This document shows, one piece after another, positions 1 through 6,825 of a DNA stretch of 8,007 bases (position 1 is the stretch's first letter; every line of letters begins with the position of its first letter). Under the pieces are notes generated by a model. That model did no database searches and was not told where the DNA came from. It was given only the letters and a program-made list of their open reading frames with translations. The DNA is from Anaerolineae bacterium (lineage in GTDB: Bacteria > Chloroflexota > Anaerolineae > Aggregatilineales > Phototrophicaceae), in the NCBI GenBank assembly GCA_025454715.1, contig JALONY010000061.1:1-8007 (forward strand). Direction: 5' to 3'. A program made the position numbers and the translations under genes.

Positions 1-264
1 CGAGACCCCGCCGCCGGTCGAGGTCTGGAACGAGCTGCACTTCCCCGACGAGTGGCCGTTGGCGCACTACGAGATGTCGTTCATCCTGCCGCACCTGATC
101 GAGGAAGGGCGCGGCAACATCGACGTGTACTTTACCCGCGTCTACAACCCACTATGGACGAACCCCGACGGCTTCATGTGGCTCAAGATGCTGCGCGATG
201 AGCAGCGCGTCGGCTGTCACGTCGCCCTGACCCCGACGTGGAGCGAGACGGCGTGGTTTGCCGA

Positions 265-362
265 TTACGTCCTGCCGATGGGGCACGGCGGGGAGCGCCA
301 CGACCTGATGAGCTTACGTCCTGCCGATGGGGCACGGCGGGGAGCGCCACGACCTCATGAGC
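265..362 (+). repeat. Imperfect 49-bp direct tandem duplication inside the molybdoenzyme gene
   Basis: Bases 265-313 and 314-362 are two head-to-tail copies of the same 49 bp, differing only at 307 (G) versus 356 (C). Each copy encodes VLPMGHGGERHDLMS when read in its own frame. The single difference is the third base of a Leu codon (CTG versus CTC), hence silent. Because 49 is not a multiple of three, the duplication moves the downstream reading frame by one base and breaks the gene. Removing one copy restores a continuous reading frame from base 2 to about 587. Confidence 0.95.
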
Positions 363-588
363 CAAGAGACCCACAGCGGCCAATGGATCGCGTTTCGCCA
401 GCCGGTGCGCCGCGTCGCCCTCGAAAAAGCCGGTCAGCCGGTCGAATTCACCTATCAGGCCAACCCGGGCGAGGTCTGGGAAGAAAATGAGTGGTGGATC
501 CAGCTTTCGGGGCAGCTCGACCCCGACGGCGCGCTGGGCGTGCGCCAACATTTCGAGTCGCCCTACCGCGCCGGTGAGCTCATCACGT

Positions 589-1446
589 CAGCCCTACCTC
601 GATGAGGGCTTTACCACCCCCTCGCGCAAGTTGGAATTTTACTCGCCGGTGATGGCCGCGTGGGGCTGGACGGAGCGCGATTACACCATCCCCTACCCGC
701 TCAAGAGCCACGTCCACCCCGACAACATCAACTTTGCCAAAGGCGAGATGTTGCTGTTGCCCAACTTCCGCCTGCCCACCCTCATCCACACCCGCAGTGC
801 CAACGCCAAATGGCTGTACGAAATCAGCCACAAGAATCCGGTCTGGATGCATCCCTCCGACGCGGAACGCTTGGGCGTACAAAGCGGCGACCTCGTGCGA
901 ATCGAGACCGAAATCGGCTACTTCGTCGATGAGGCGTTCATCACCGAGGGCATCAAGCCGGGCATCGTGGCCGTCTCGCACCACTTGGGGCGCTGGCGCC
1001 TGCAAGAGGACAAGGGCGTCAGCCGTGGGTCGTCCAGCCTCGCCAAGCTAAGCGAGTCGACCGATGGCGAGTTCCGCTTGCACGTCATCCACGGCGCGGC
1101 AGCGTGGGAGTCGTCCGACCCCGACACGGCGCGCATCTGGTGGCAACAGGTCGGGGTGCACCAAAACCTGACCCACGCCGTCCACCCCGATCCGGTCAGC
1201 GGGGCGCATTGTTGGCTCCAGAAGGCGGTCAACGTCCGCAAGGCCGCCCCGCGTGACCACTATGGCGATGTGTGGGTCGATACCGAAAAATCGATGCAGG
1301 TCTACCGCGAGTGGGTCGAGAAGACGCGCCCAGCCACGCGCTTCAGCCCAGACGGCACGCGCCGCCCCTACACGCTCAAGCGCCCGCTCAAGCCAGCCAA
1401 GGCGGCCTACCGCCTCGCCCCCACGCCGGTCATCGAGGGGGAGTGA
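589..1446 (+). CDS. C-terminal fragment of the molybdoenzyme: molybdopterin dinucleotide-binding domain
   Basis: This is the longest uninterrupted piece of the broken oxidoreductase. An ATG at 487 lies in the same frame, but the first roughly 34 residues from it are an out-of-frame shadow of piece 2, so homologous sequence begins near 589 (QPYLDEGFTTPSRKLEF). The stretch at about 751-1005 matches what is expected of the molybdopterin dinucleotide-binding beta-barrel: LPNFRLPTLIHTRS, then NPVWMHPSDAERLGVQSGDL (a residue-position and polarity pattern typical of this domain) and VRIETEIGYF, followed by GIVAVSHHLGRWRL. After it comes a family-specific tail of about 145 residues with VHQNLTHAVHPDPVSGAHCW and a basic, proline-rich end. 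On its own the piece could not be catalytic, because the iron-sulfur and Mo-ligand regions lie upstream of the window. The next gene starts 11 nt after the stop, so the two may be co-transcribed. Confidence 0.7.
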   Translation, partial: QPYLDEGFTTPSRKLEFYSPVMAAWGWTERDYTIPYPLKSHVHPDNINFAKGEMLLLPNFRLPTLIHTRSANAKWLYEISHKNPVWMHPSDAERLGVQSGDLVRIETEIGYFVDEAFITEGIKPGIVAVSHHLGRWRLQEDKGVSRGSSSLAKLSESTDGEFRLHVIHGAAAWESSDPDTARIWWQQVGVHQNLTHAVHPDPVSGAHCWLQKAVNVRKAAPRDHYGDVWVDTEKSMQVYREWVEKTRPATRFSPDGTRRPYTLKRPLKPAKAAYRLAPTPVIEGE

Positions 1447-1457
1447 GGGGAAGCGTC

Positions 1458-2075
1458 ATGCGTACAAGCCCACCCCTCGCCACCGAGCGCGTCCTGAGCC
1501 CCGAGGCGTTCGATGCGTTGGCTAACCACCCCGACTATGCCGACAAGCGCTTGGAGCTGATTGGTGGGGTGCTATATGTCGAAGATGACCCGAAAGCAGG
1601 GCACATGCCGACGCCCAGTTATTTGCACGCCTACGTCGTGTCGCTGTTGGTCGAGGTCTTGATGAGCTATCTGCTCACGAACCCGATTGCGCGGCTTTTC
1701 ACCGACAATACCGGCTATCGCCTGATGGATGGCTCGGTCGTCATCCCCGATCTTTCGGTCGTGATGACCGACCGCCTACAACCGGTCACGGCCAACGGCC
1801 TCCAGACCATCGCGCCAGACCTCGCCGTCGAGGTCGTCCCCCCCAGCAATGACCCGGTGCGCCTCTCGGCCAAAATCGGCGCGTATCTGGCTGGCGGGGT
1901 GCGCTCGGTCTGGGTGGTCTACCCCGAAAGCCGCACCCTCGATACCTACACCGCCCAACCCGACGGCACCATCCATTACAAACACCACACCCCCGCCGAA
2001 ACGCTCGACGGGGGCGGGGTGTTGGCGGGGTTCGCGGTCTCGGTCGGGCGGGTCTTCCCGCCCACGACGGACTGA
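1458..2075 (+). CDS. Uma2 family (DUF820) PD-(D/E)XK nuclease-fold protein
   Basis: This 205-residue protein has the usual length and motif order of the Uma2 family, a PD-(D/E)XK restriction-endonuclease-like fold found in many paralogous copies in cyanobacteria, Chloroflexota and Planctomycetes. No cellular role is firmly established for the family. Visible motifs: RLELIGGVLY (candidate catalytic E34), a middle IPDLSVVM (D98), APDLAVEVVPPSND (D121, E125) followed by K139 in the helix preceding YLAGGVRSVWVVYP, and the closing beta-rich segment with LDTYTAQPDG. These fit the acidic and Lys cluster of the nuclease fold, so the protein is plausibly active. I chose ATG 1458 because GAGGGGAAG lies just upstream and the protein begins in the family-typical way; the frame is open further upstream but only as a shadow of the preceding gene. 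It follows the molybdoenzyme stop by 11 nt and converges on the PEP carboxykinase gene. There is no signal peptide or membrane segment. The Uma2 assignment is firm; nuclease activity is inferred. Confidence 0.88.
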   Translation: MRTSPPLATERVLSPEAFDALANHPDYADKRLELIGGVLYVEDDPKAGHMPTPSYLHAYVVSLLVEVLMSYLLTNPIARLFTDNTGYRLMDGSVVIPDLSVVMTDRLQPVTANGLQTIAPDLAVEVVPPSNDPVRLSAKIGAYLAGGVRSVWVVYPESRTLDTYTAQPDGTIHYKHHTPAETLDGGGVLAGFAVSVGRVFPPTTD

Positions 2076-2109
2076 GCGCGCACCGCGCACATGTTTTAGT
2101 TCAAATAAA

Positions 2110-2150
2110 GGGGGTGGCTGGTAGACCCCCCAGCCGACCCAGCCACCCCC
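2110..2150 (-). terminator. Intrinsic terminator between convergent genes, oriented for pckG
   Basis: A perfect 12-bp stem is formed by GGGGGTGGCTGG (2110-2121) and CCAGCCACCCCC (2139-2150), with a 17-nt loop. Read on the minus strand, the hairpin starts about 20 nt past the pckG stop and is followed by CTTTATTTGAA, a T-rich tract suited to intrinsic termination. On the plus strand the hairpin is followed by TCCCAAAACG, so it would be a weaker, hairpin-only stop for the Uma2 gene. The whole intergenic stretch 2076-2171 holds nothing else recognisable. Confidence 0.75.
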
Positions 2151-2171
2151 TCCCAAAACGCTCGTCAACCC

Positions 2172-4031
2172 TTAGTGGTTTTCGGCGTAGTCGGGCAGTT
2201 CCCAGTGCTGCGGGCTGCGCCACAGGCCGCTCAGCAGCAGTTCACGGATGGCGAGGAACTCCTTGGGCAGGCGGTCGTACAGCTTGATGAACAGTTCCTC
2301 ATGCTGCAAGATTTCGCGCTCCCAGTCCGCACGCTCCACCGCCATCAAGGCGTGGAACTCCTCGCGGCTGAAGTCCAGCCCCGTCCAGTCGATGTCATCG
2401 TAGGTCGGCACGTACCCCAGCGGGCTTTCGACCGCACGGGCGTGCCCGTTCACGCGCTGAACGATCCACTTCAGCACGCGCATGTTGTCGCCGAAGCCCG
2501 GCCACAAGAACTTGCCGTCCGAGTCGCGGCGGAACCAGTTGACGTTGAAGATGCGCGGCGGCTGCGACACGCGCCGCCCCATGTTCAGCCAGTGGTTGAA
2601 GTAGCTGGCCATGTGGTACCCGATGAAGGGCAACATCGCCATCGGGTCGCGGCGCACCTCGCCCAGCTTGCCGAACGCGGCAGCCGTCATCTCCGAGCCC
2701 ATCGTCGCGCCAGCGTACACGCCGAACGCCCAGTTAATCGGTTGATAGACCAGCGGCACCACCGTGCTGCGCCGCCCACCGAAGACGATGGCGCTGATGG
2801 GGACACCGGCGGGGTTTTCCCACTCGGGGTCGATGGCCGGGTTCTGCCCTGCGGGCGCGGTAAAGCGCGAGTTGGGGTGCGCGGCCTTGCGCCCGCTGTC
2901 GGGCGACCAGTCATCGCCTTGCCAGTCGATGGCGTGCGCGGGTGCCGCGCCGTCCATGCCTTCCCACCACACATCGCCGTCATCGGTCAGCGCCACGTTG
3001 GTGAAGATGGTGTTGGACTCGATGCTCTTCATCGCGTTCGGGTTGGTCTTGTAGTTGGTGCCCGGTGCCACGCCGAAGTAACCGGCCTCGGGGTTGATGG
3101 CGTACAAGCGGCCATCCTCACCCGGCTTCAGCCACGCGATGTCGTCGCCGATGGTCGTGACCTTCCAGCCGTCCAAGCCTTGCGGCGGGATGAGCATGGC
3201 AAAGTTGGTCTTGCCGCACGCGCTGGGGAACGCCCCTGCGACGTAGGTCTTTTCGCCGTTGGGGTCTTCGACGCCCAAAATCAGCATGTGCTCGGCCATC
3301 CAGCCCTCGTCACGCCCCAAGACCGAGGCGATGCGTAGCGCCAAGCACTTCTTGCCCAGCAAGGCGTTGCCGCCGTAGCCACTGCCATACGACCAGATCG
3401 AGCGCTCCTCGGGGAAGTGCACGATGTACTTCACGTCGGGGTTGCACGGCCACGCGATGTCCTTTTGGCCGAACTCCAGCGGCTGGCCGACCGTGTGCGC
3501 GCACGGGATGAACACGTCGCTCTCGCCCAGCGCCTCATCGACCCGCCGCCCCATGCGCGCCATAATCCGCATGTTGACCGCCACATAGGCCGAGTCGGTG
3601 ATTTCGTAACCGATGTACGAGATGGGCGACCCAATCGGCCCCATCGAGAACGGGATGACGTACATCGTCCGCCCGCTCATGCTGCCGTCGAACAACCCAT
3701 CGAGGATGCCGTGCATCTTGACCGGGTTCATCCAATTGTTGGTCGGGCCGGCGTCGTCTTGGTTCAGGCTGCAAATGTAGGTGCGGTCTTCCACGCGAGC
3801 CACGTCGCTCGGGTGAGAGCGCGCCAAAAAGCTGTTCGGGCGCTTCTCGGGGTTCAGGCGGGTGAAGGTGCCGTTGGCCACCAACAAATCGCACAGGTCA
3901 TCGTATTCTTCTTGCGAGCCGTCACACCAATGCACGCGGGCGGGCTTGCACAGCGCCACCATTTCGTTAACCCACGTCTTCAAACGCTCACTACGCACAT
4001 AGCTGGGAATTTCGACTGTTGCGGTCATCAT
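2172..4031 (-). CDS. pckG: Phosphoenolpyruvate carboxykinase (GTP)
   Basis: This cytosolic enzyme catalyses oxaloacetate + GTP to phosphoenolpyruvate + GDP + CO2, the entry step to gluconeogenesis, and can run in reverse for anaplerosis. The 619-residue length is normal for the GTP family. Active-site elements are all visible: the R-loop and substrate region near [20 protein letters not shown] (118-135), YGG at 219-221, metal ligands K228 and H248 (AEHMLIL), the P-loop [11 protein letters not shown] (266-276) with the reactive C272 and K274, the kinase-2 motif GDDIAW (295-300) with D297, N387/R389 in HPNSRF, and the guanine-stacking aromatics F500, F508 and F513 in the FLWPGFGDN region. The last set is diagnostic of GTP rather than ATP enzymes. 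Two consecutive Met codons open the gene; ATG 4031-4029 is used here, with GAGGGG about 8 nt upstream on the minus strand. It is monocistronic in this view, divergent from the oxidoreductase operon and ended by the hairpin at 2110-2150. No defects are seen. Confidence 0.97.
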   Translation of the reverse strand: MMTATVEIPSYVRSERLKTWVNEMVALCKPARVHWCDGSQEEYDDLCDLLVANGTFTRLNPEKRPNSFLARSHPSDVARVEDRTYICSLNQDDAGPTNNWMNPVKMHGILDGLFDGSMSGRTMYVIPFSMGPIGSPISYIGYEITDSAYVAVNMRIMARMGRRVDEALGESDVFIPCAHTVGQPLEFGQKDIAWPCNPDVKYIVHFPEERSIWSYGSGYGGNALLGKKCLALRIASVLGRDEGWMAEHMLILGVEDPNGEKTYVAGAFPSACGKTNFAMLIPPQGLDGWKVTTIGDDIAWLKPGEDGRLYAINPEAGYFGVAPGTNYKTNPNAMKSIESNTIFTNVALTDDGDVWWEGMDGAAPAHAIDWQGDDWSPDSGRKAAHPNSRFTAPAGQNPAIDPEWENPAGVPISAIVFGGRRSTVVPLVYQPINWAFGVYAGATMGSEMTAAAFGKLGEVRRDPMAMLPFIGYHMASYFNHWLNMGRRVSQPPRIFNVNWFRRDSDGKFLWPGFGDNMRVLKWIVQRVNGHARAVESPLGYVPTYDDIDWTGLDFSREEFHALMAVERADWEREILQHEELFIKLYDRLPKEFLAIRELLLSGLWRSPQHWELPDYAENH

Positions 4032-4139
4032 GTCTATCGCCCCTCTCGGCTTGTCTTTCGGACATACCCCTACTCTATCATCCCGCCCCGCCCCCGTCAG
4101 ATAACAAAGCTCCCGCCTTTAGGTGTCGTTTGTCACATC

Positions 4140-4153
4140 GTGAATAAATTCAC
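4140..4153. promoter_or_regulatory. Inverted repeat GTGAAT-AA-ATTCAC, possible operator
   Basis: Two perfect 6-bp arms are separated by 2 bp in the AT-rich part of the divergent intergenic region, about 110 bp upstream of pckG. A dimeric regulator site is possible, but repeats of this size arise by chance, so this is only a candidate. Confidence 0.3.
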
Positions 4154-4173
4154 AATTTCCCGTAGGCAGTCTT

Positions 4174-4189
4174 TGTGCAAAACTGCACA
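4174..4189. promoter_or_regulatory. Inverted repeat TGTGCA-AAAC-TGCACA, possible operator
   Basis: Two perfect 6-bp arms separated by 4 bp lie 20 bp downstream of the GTGAAT palindrome. The geometry suits a helix-turn-helix dimer. The family of any regulator cannot be told from the sequence. Confidence 0.3.
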
Positions 4190-4207
4190 GATTAGACCCT
4201 TGCGCCT

Positions 4208-4221
4208 TGTAAACGTTTCGA
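4208..4221. promoter_or_regulatory. AAACGTTT-centred site resembling a LacI-family operator
   Basis: TGTAAACGTTTCGA has a perfect 8-bp palindromic core with central CG, as LacI/GalR-family operators do, and differs from the catabolite-responsive element consensus at two positions in its right half. It lies about 25 bp upstream of the TATACT hexamer. The resemblance is suggestive only. Confidence 0.25.
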
Positions 4222-4260
4222 TGTGCGCGTTTGGGGTGTGCGCGGTATACTCTCTCGCAG

Positions 4261-4288
4261 GCGGCCTGCGGCGTTTAGGCCGCTTTTT
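4261..4288 (+). promoter_or_regulatory. Leader hairpin followed by a T tract (attenuator-like)
   Basis: GCGGCCT (4261-4267) pairs with AGGCCGC (4277-4283) around a 9-nt loop and is followed by TTTTT (4284-4288), the shape of an intrinsic terminator. It sits between the -10 candidate and the first gene of the plus-strand operon, where there is no upstream plus-strand gene to terminate. A competing hairpin, GCAGG-CGG-CCTGC (4257-4269), overlaps its left arm. This could be a 5' leader regulator or simply a stabilising 5' hairpin; the stem is short. Confidence 0.3.
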
Positions 4289-4308
4289 AGCCCGCTGTAA
4301 AGAACGCT

Positions 4309-4320
4309 TTGACTTGTCAA
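4309..4320. promoter_or_regulatory. Inverted repeat TTGAC-TT-GTCAA beside the Shine-Dalgarno sequence
   Basis: Two perfect 5-bp arms around TT end right where the AAGGAGGG ribosome binding site (4321-4328) of the gene at 4334 begins. The spacing would let a bound repressor, or an RNA structure, hinder initiation. A GntR-like operator is imaginable, but short arms make chance occurrence likely. Confidence 0.25.
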
Positions 4321-4333
4321 AAGGAGGGAACAG

Positions 4334-5335
4334 ATGGAATTTGGCATCTGTTTCAAAGGCGACATCAGCCCCGAGCGCACCATCGCGTTGGTGCGTCAGG
4401 CCGAGGTCGCCGGGTTTACGTATGCATGGTTTTTCGACAGCCATATTTTGTGGCGCTCGCCTTACGTCACGATGGCCATGTGCATGGAGCACACCCAGCA
4501 CATGCGCTTCGCCCCGTGTGTGACCAACCCGGGCGTGCGCGACTGGAGCGAGGCCGCCAGCATCTTCGCCACGCTCAACGTCCAGAGCGGCAACCGCTTC
4601 GAGGTCGGGGTCGGGCGCGGCGATAGCTCGATGCGCGTGATGGGGCGCAAGCCCAACACCGTCGAGCGCATGGTCGAGTTCACCCACGCCATCAAGGGCA
4701 TGGTGCGCGGCGACGAGGTCAAATATGACGACGAGCTGGCCGCGGCCAAATTCCCGTGGGCCAACGGCTACGAAATGCCGGTTTGGATTGCGGCCTATGG
4801 CCCCAAGGCGCTGGCAGCCGCCGGTGAGCATGGCGACGGCCTGATCATCCAATTGGCCGAGCCCGGCCTGTGCAAGTGGTTCATCGACCAGACGCTGGCG
4901 GCGGGCAAGGCCGCAGGCCGCGACATGAGCCAATACCGCTTCTTGGCCGCCGCGCCCGCGTGGGTCGGCGACCACCCCAAGGGGCGCGCCCAAACCCGCT
5001 GGTTCCCCGCGATGGTCGGCAACCACGTCGCCGACATCGTGAGCAAATACGGCAAGGACGCCGAGGGCATCCCCGCCAGCTTCCTCGCCTATATCGAGGG
5101 GCGCAAGGGCTACGATTACAAGCACCACGCCGACAAGGACGCCGACCACCTCGACTTCATCAGCGATGACGTGATCGAGAGCTTCTCGCTGATTGGCTCG
5201 CCCGAGGAGCACATCGCCAAGCTCAAGGCACTCGAGGCCGTCGGCATCACCCAATACACCATCTACCTGATGTGCGGCGAGGAAGAGCGCATCGTGGCCG
5301 AATACGGCGAGCACATCCTGCCCCACTTTCGCTAA
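4334..5335 (+). CDS. LLM-class flavin/F420-dependent oxidoreductase, CPS_4043-type
   Basis: This 333-residue soluble protein of the bacterial luciferase-like monooxygenase superfamily (a TIM barrel binding FMN or F420) resembles the family named after CPS_4043 of Colwellia. Visible features: a start typical of the fold (MEFGICFKGDISPERTIALV, first strand and helix), AGFTYAWFFDSHIL (27-39), the strand and loop RFAPCVTNP (58-66), the cofactor-loop region RFEVGVGRGDSSM (88-100), MPVWIAAYGPKALAAAGEHGDG (148-169, phosphate-binding part of the barrel), and the C-terminal GSPEEHIAKLKALEAVGITQ typical of LLM proteins. ATG 4334 follows AAGGAGGG at ideal spacing. The dihydropyrimidinase gene begins 14 nt after the stop, so the two form an operon and probably serve one pathway. 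The reaction is unknown. It may act on the cyclic substrate or an intermediate, by loose analogy with the LLM enzyme RutA in pyrimidine breakdown. Whether F420 or FMN is used cannot be told here. Confidence 0.88.
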   Translation: MEFGICFKGDISPERTIALVRQAEVAGFTYAWFFDSHILWRSPYVTMAMCMEHTQHMRFAPCVTNPGVRDWSEAASIFATLNVQSGNRFEVGVGRGDSSMRVMGRKPNTVERMVEFTHAIKGMVRGDEVKYDDELAAAKFPWANGYEMPVWIAAYGPKALAAAGEHGDGLIIQLAEPGLCKWFIDQTLAAGKAAGRDMSQYRFLAAAPAWVGDHPKGRAQTRWFPAMVGNHVADIVSKYGKDAEGIPASFLAYIEGRKGYDYKHHADKDADHLDFISDDVIESFSLIGSPEEHIAKLKALEAVGITQYTIYLMCGEEERIVAEYGEHILPHFR

Positions 5336-5340
5336 GGAGG
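5334..5340 (+). promoter_or_regulatory. Shine-Dalgarno AAGGAGG deciding the dihydropyrimidinase start
   Basis: AAGGAGG overlaps the TAA stop of the upstream gene (5333-5335) and lies 9 nt before ATG 5350. It fixes that start over the longer open frame beginning at 5272, and it indicates translational coupling of the two genes. Confidence 0.8.
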
Positions 5341-5349
5341 CGTGACCCC

Positions 5350-6825
5350 ATGGGTATCCTGTTCAAACACGGCACACTGATTACCGCCAGCGACATGGTG
5401 CAGGCCGACCTGCTGGTCGAGGGCAACATCATCACCCTGATTGGGCGTGACCTGCCCACCGACGGCCACGAGGTGGTCGATTGCACCGGCAAATACCTGA
5501 TGCCCGGCGGCATCGACGTGCACACCCACCTCGAATTACCGTTCGGCGGCACGGTCAGCAACGATGACTTCGACAGCGGCCACAAGGCGGCGGCCTTCGG
5601 TGGCACCACCAGCCACATCGACTTCGTGATTCAGCCCAAGGGCGGCAGCCTGCACGACGGCCTGAGCACGTGGCGCAAGAAGGCGTCGGTCGCGCAAATC
5701 GATTACGGCTTCCACCTCGCCGTGACCGACCTGCGCCCCGAGGTGTTGGAAGAAATCCCGTCGCTGGTGGCCGAGGGCGTGACCAGCCTAAAATTGTTCA
5801 TGGCCTACAAGAACGTGTTCCAAATCGATGACGCCACCCTGTACAAGACGATGCAGGTGGCCGCCGCCCACGGCATGATCGTGATGGTGCACGCCGAAAA
5901 CGGCGATGTCGAGGCCAGCCTGACCCCGCGCCTGCTGGCCGAGGGCAAGACCGACCCGTTCTATCACAGCTTGTCGCGCCCGCCCGAAATCGAGGGCGAG
6001 GCCACCAACCGCGCCGCCACCCTCTCGGGCATGACCGGTTGCCCGCTGTACGTGGTGCACGTCACCAGCGAGCCCGCGGTCGAGGCCATCCGCCGCGCCC
6101 GCGCCATCGGCTACCCGGTCATGGGCGAGAGCTGCACCCAATACTTCTTCCTGACCGCCGAAAAGCACCTCGGCGCGCCCGGGTTCGAGGGCTCCAAGTA
6201 CGTGTGCTCCCCGCCCATCCGCACCGAGCACGACCACGCGGTGCTGTGGCAGGCCACCAAGGACAACACCCTCCAACACGTCAGCACCGACCATTGCAAC
6301 TTTTGGTATGAGGGCGGGGTGGGGCCGTGGCAAGACTGGGCGAAACAGCACAACGGCGGCAATTGGGTGGCCTATGAAGCCCAAGACCCGAGCTATCGCC
6401 GCCCGGGGAAAGAGCTGGGCAAGGGCAACTTCGCCAAAATCCCCAACGGGATGCCCGGCCTCGAGGAGCGCATGATGGTGATGTGGGAGCACGGCGTCAA
6501 CAGCGGGCGCTGGTCGCCGCAGCGCTTCGTCGAGCTGATGTGCACCAACCCGGCCAAGATTTTCGGCATGTACCCCCAGAAGGGCGCGCTGACCATCGGC
6601 GCGGACGCCGACATCGTGGTCTGGGACCCTAACCACAAGCACACCCTGAGCGTCAGCAACACCCACATGCGGACGGACTACATCGTCTATGAAGGCATGG
6701 AAGTGACCGGCAAGCCCGCCCAAGTCTACCTGCGCGGCCAAAAAATCGTGGACGGCGAGCAGTGGCTGGGCAGCAACGGCTCCGGCCAGTTCATCCACCG
6801 CCAGCCGCACGCGCCGGTGTTGTGA
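5350..6825 (+). CDS. hydA: Dihydropyrimidinase / D-hydantoinase
   Basis: This 491-residue cytosolic amidohydrolase (binuclear metal) hydrolyses the cyclic amide bond of 5,6-dihydropyrimidines or 5-substituted hydantoins to N-carbamoyl amino acids, the second step of reductive pyrimidine degradation. The metal site is complete: GGIDVHTHLELPFGG with H58 and H60, the bridging lysine K148 in SLKLFMAYKN (carboxylated in this family), H181 (VHAEN), H237 (YVVHVTS) and D314 (STDHCNF). Y153 is the substrate tyrosine of the FMAYK motif. The C-terminal part has FAKIPNGMPGLEERM, NPAKIFGMYPQKGALTIGADADIVVWDP and a final beta-sandwich. Typical members have about 460-475 residues; the extra length is a Trp-rich insertion of about 30 residues at roughly 321-352, just after D314. 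It is coupled to the oxidoreductase gene 14 nt upstream. Dihydropyrimidine versus hydantoin specificity cannot be settled from sequence; the neighbouring aminotransferase favours pyrimidine breakdown. Confidence 0.94.
   Translation: MGILFKHGTLITASDMVQADLLVEGNIITLIGRDLPTDGHEVVDCTGKYLMPGGIDVHTHLELPFGGTVSNDDFDSGHKAAAFGGTTSHIDFVIQPKGGSLHDGLSTWRKKASVAQIDYGFHLAVTDLRPEVLEEIPSLVAEGVTSLKLFMAYKNVFQIDDATLYKTMQVAAAHGMIVMVHAENGDVEASLTPRLLAEGKTDPFYHSLSRPPEIEGEATNRAATLSGMTGCPLYVVHVTSEPAVEAIRRARAIGYPVMGESCTQYFFLTAEKHLGAPGFEGSKYVCSPPIRTEHDHAVLWQATKDNTLQHVSTDHCNFWYEGGVGPWQDWAKQHNGGNWVAYEAQDPSYRRPGKELGKGNFAKIPNGMPGLEERMMVMWEHGVNSGRWSPQRFVELMCTNPAKIFGMYPQKGALTIGADADIVVWDPNHKHTLSVSNTHMRTDYIVYEGMEVTGKPAQVYLRGQKIVDGEQWLGSNGSGQFIHRQPHAPVL

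Larger units (their letters stand above)
2..1446 (+). pseudogene. Molybdopterin-dependent oxidoreductase (formate dehydrogenase-like), 5'-truncated by the window and frameshifted twice
   Basis: The gene enters the window already open in the frame starting at base 2 and ends at TGA 1444-1446. It encodes the C-terminal part of a large molybdopterin (bis-MGD type) oxidoreductase of the formate dehydrogenase/nitrate reductase superfamily. These enzymes oxidise or reduce a small substrate at a Mo or W centre and pass electrons to partner subunits. Seen directly: piece 1 (2-313) reads through VLPMGHGGERHDLMS, piece 2 (about 314-587, next frame) continues QETHSGQWIAFRQPVRR to FESPYRAGELIT, and piece 3 (about 589-1446, third frame) carries TTPSRKLEFYSP and the cofactor-binding domain. 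Each junction shifts the frame by +1, so the frame is never restored. The first break is a 49-bp tandem duplication; the second also seems to lack coding sequence. Either this is a decayed gene or the breaks are assembly errors; the intact codon pattern in all three pieces favours a recent break or an artefact. The precise substrate cannot be told from this part. Confidence 0.82.
4032..4333. promoter_or_regulatory. Divergent intergenic control region (pckG / oxidoreductase operon)
   Basis: This 302-bp gene-free region separates two divergent starts, so it must hold both promoters. The part at 4130-4220 is clearly richer in A and T than the rest of the window. Contents noted: two gapped palindromes with 6-bp arms (4140-4153 and 4174-4189), an AAACGTTT core (4211-4218), a TATACT hexamer (4246-4251) as a -10 candidate for the plus-strand operon, a hairpin followed by five T (4261-4288), and a TTGAC-TT-GTCAA inverted repeat (4309-4320) next to the Shine-Dalgarno sequence. 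I could not find a convincing -35 at proper spacing for TATACT, nor a clear promoter for pckG, although TTGTTA on the minus strand (near 4103-4108) is a weak -35 candidate. No riboswitch or small gene is recognisable. Confidence 0.5.

Noticed and set aside
314..490. Arg/Pro-rich tail continuing the first molybdoenzyme frame
   Set aside because: It arises only because the duplication shifts the frame; the homologous sequence continues in the next frame.
1272..1457. Upstream extension of the Uma2 gene
   Set aside because: These codons are an out-of-frame reading of the molybdoenzyme tail; the family-like protein begins at ATG 1458 with a ribosome binding site.
2175..3338. 387-codon open frame on the plus strand opposite pckG
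   Set aside because: It is a high-GC antisense shadow of a fully recognisable PEP carboxykinase, and its translation is low-complexity (Val/His/Arg/Ala-rich) with no family resemblance.
3417..4523. 368-codon plus-strand frame spanning the divergent intergenic region
   Set aside because: It overlaps the pckG 5' end in antisense and the oxidoreductase gene out of frame; no recognisable domain and no sensible ribosome binding site.
4133..5326. 397-codon open frame on the minus strand opposite the oxidoreductase
   Set aside because: It mirrors the third-position bias of the real gene, its translation resembles no protein, and it would run through the intergenic control region.
5272..5349. Upstream extension of hydA
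   Set aside because: The extra 26 residues are Arg-rich shadow of the oxidoreductase C-terminus; AAGGAGG at 5334-5340 selects ATG 5350.
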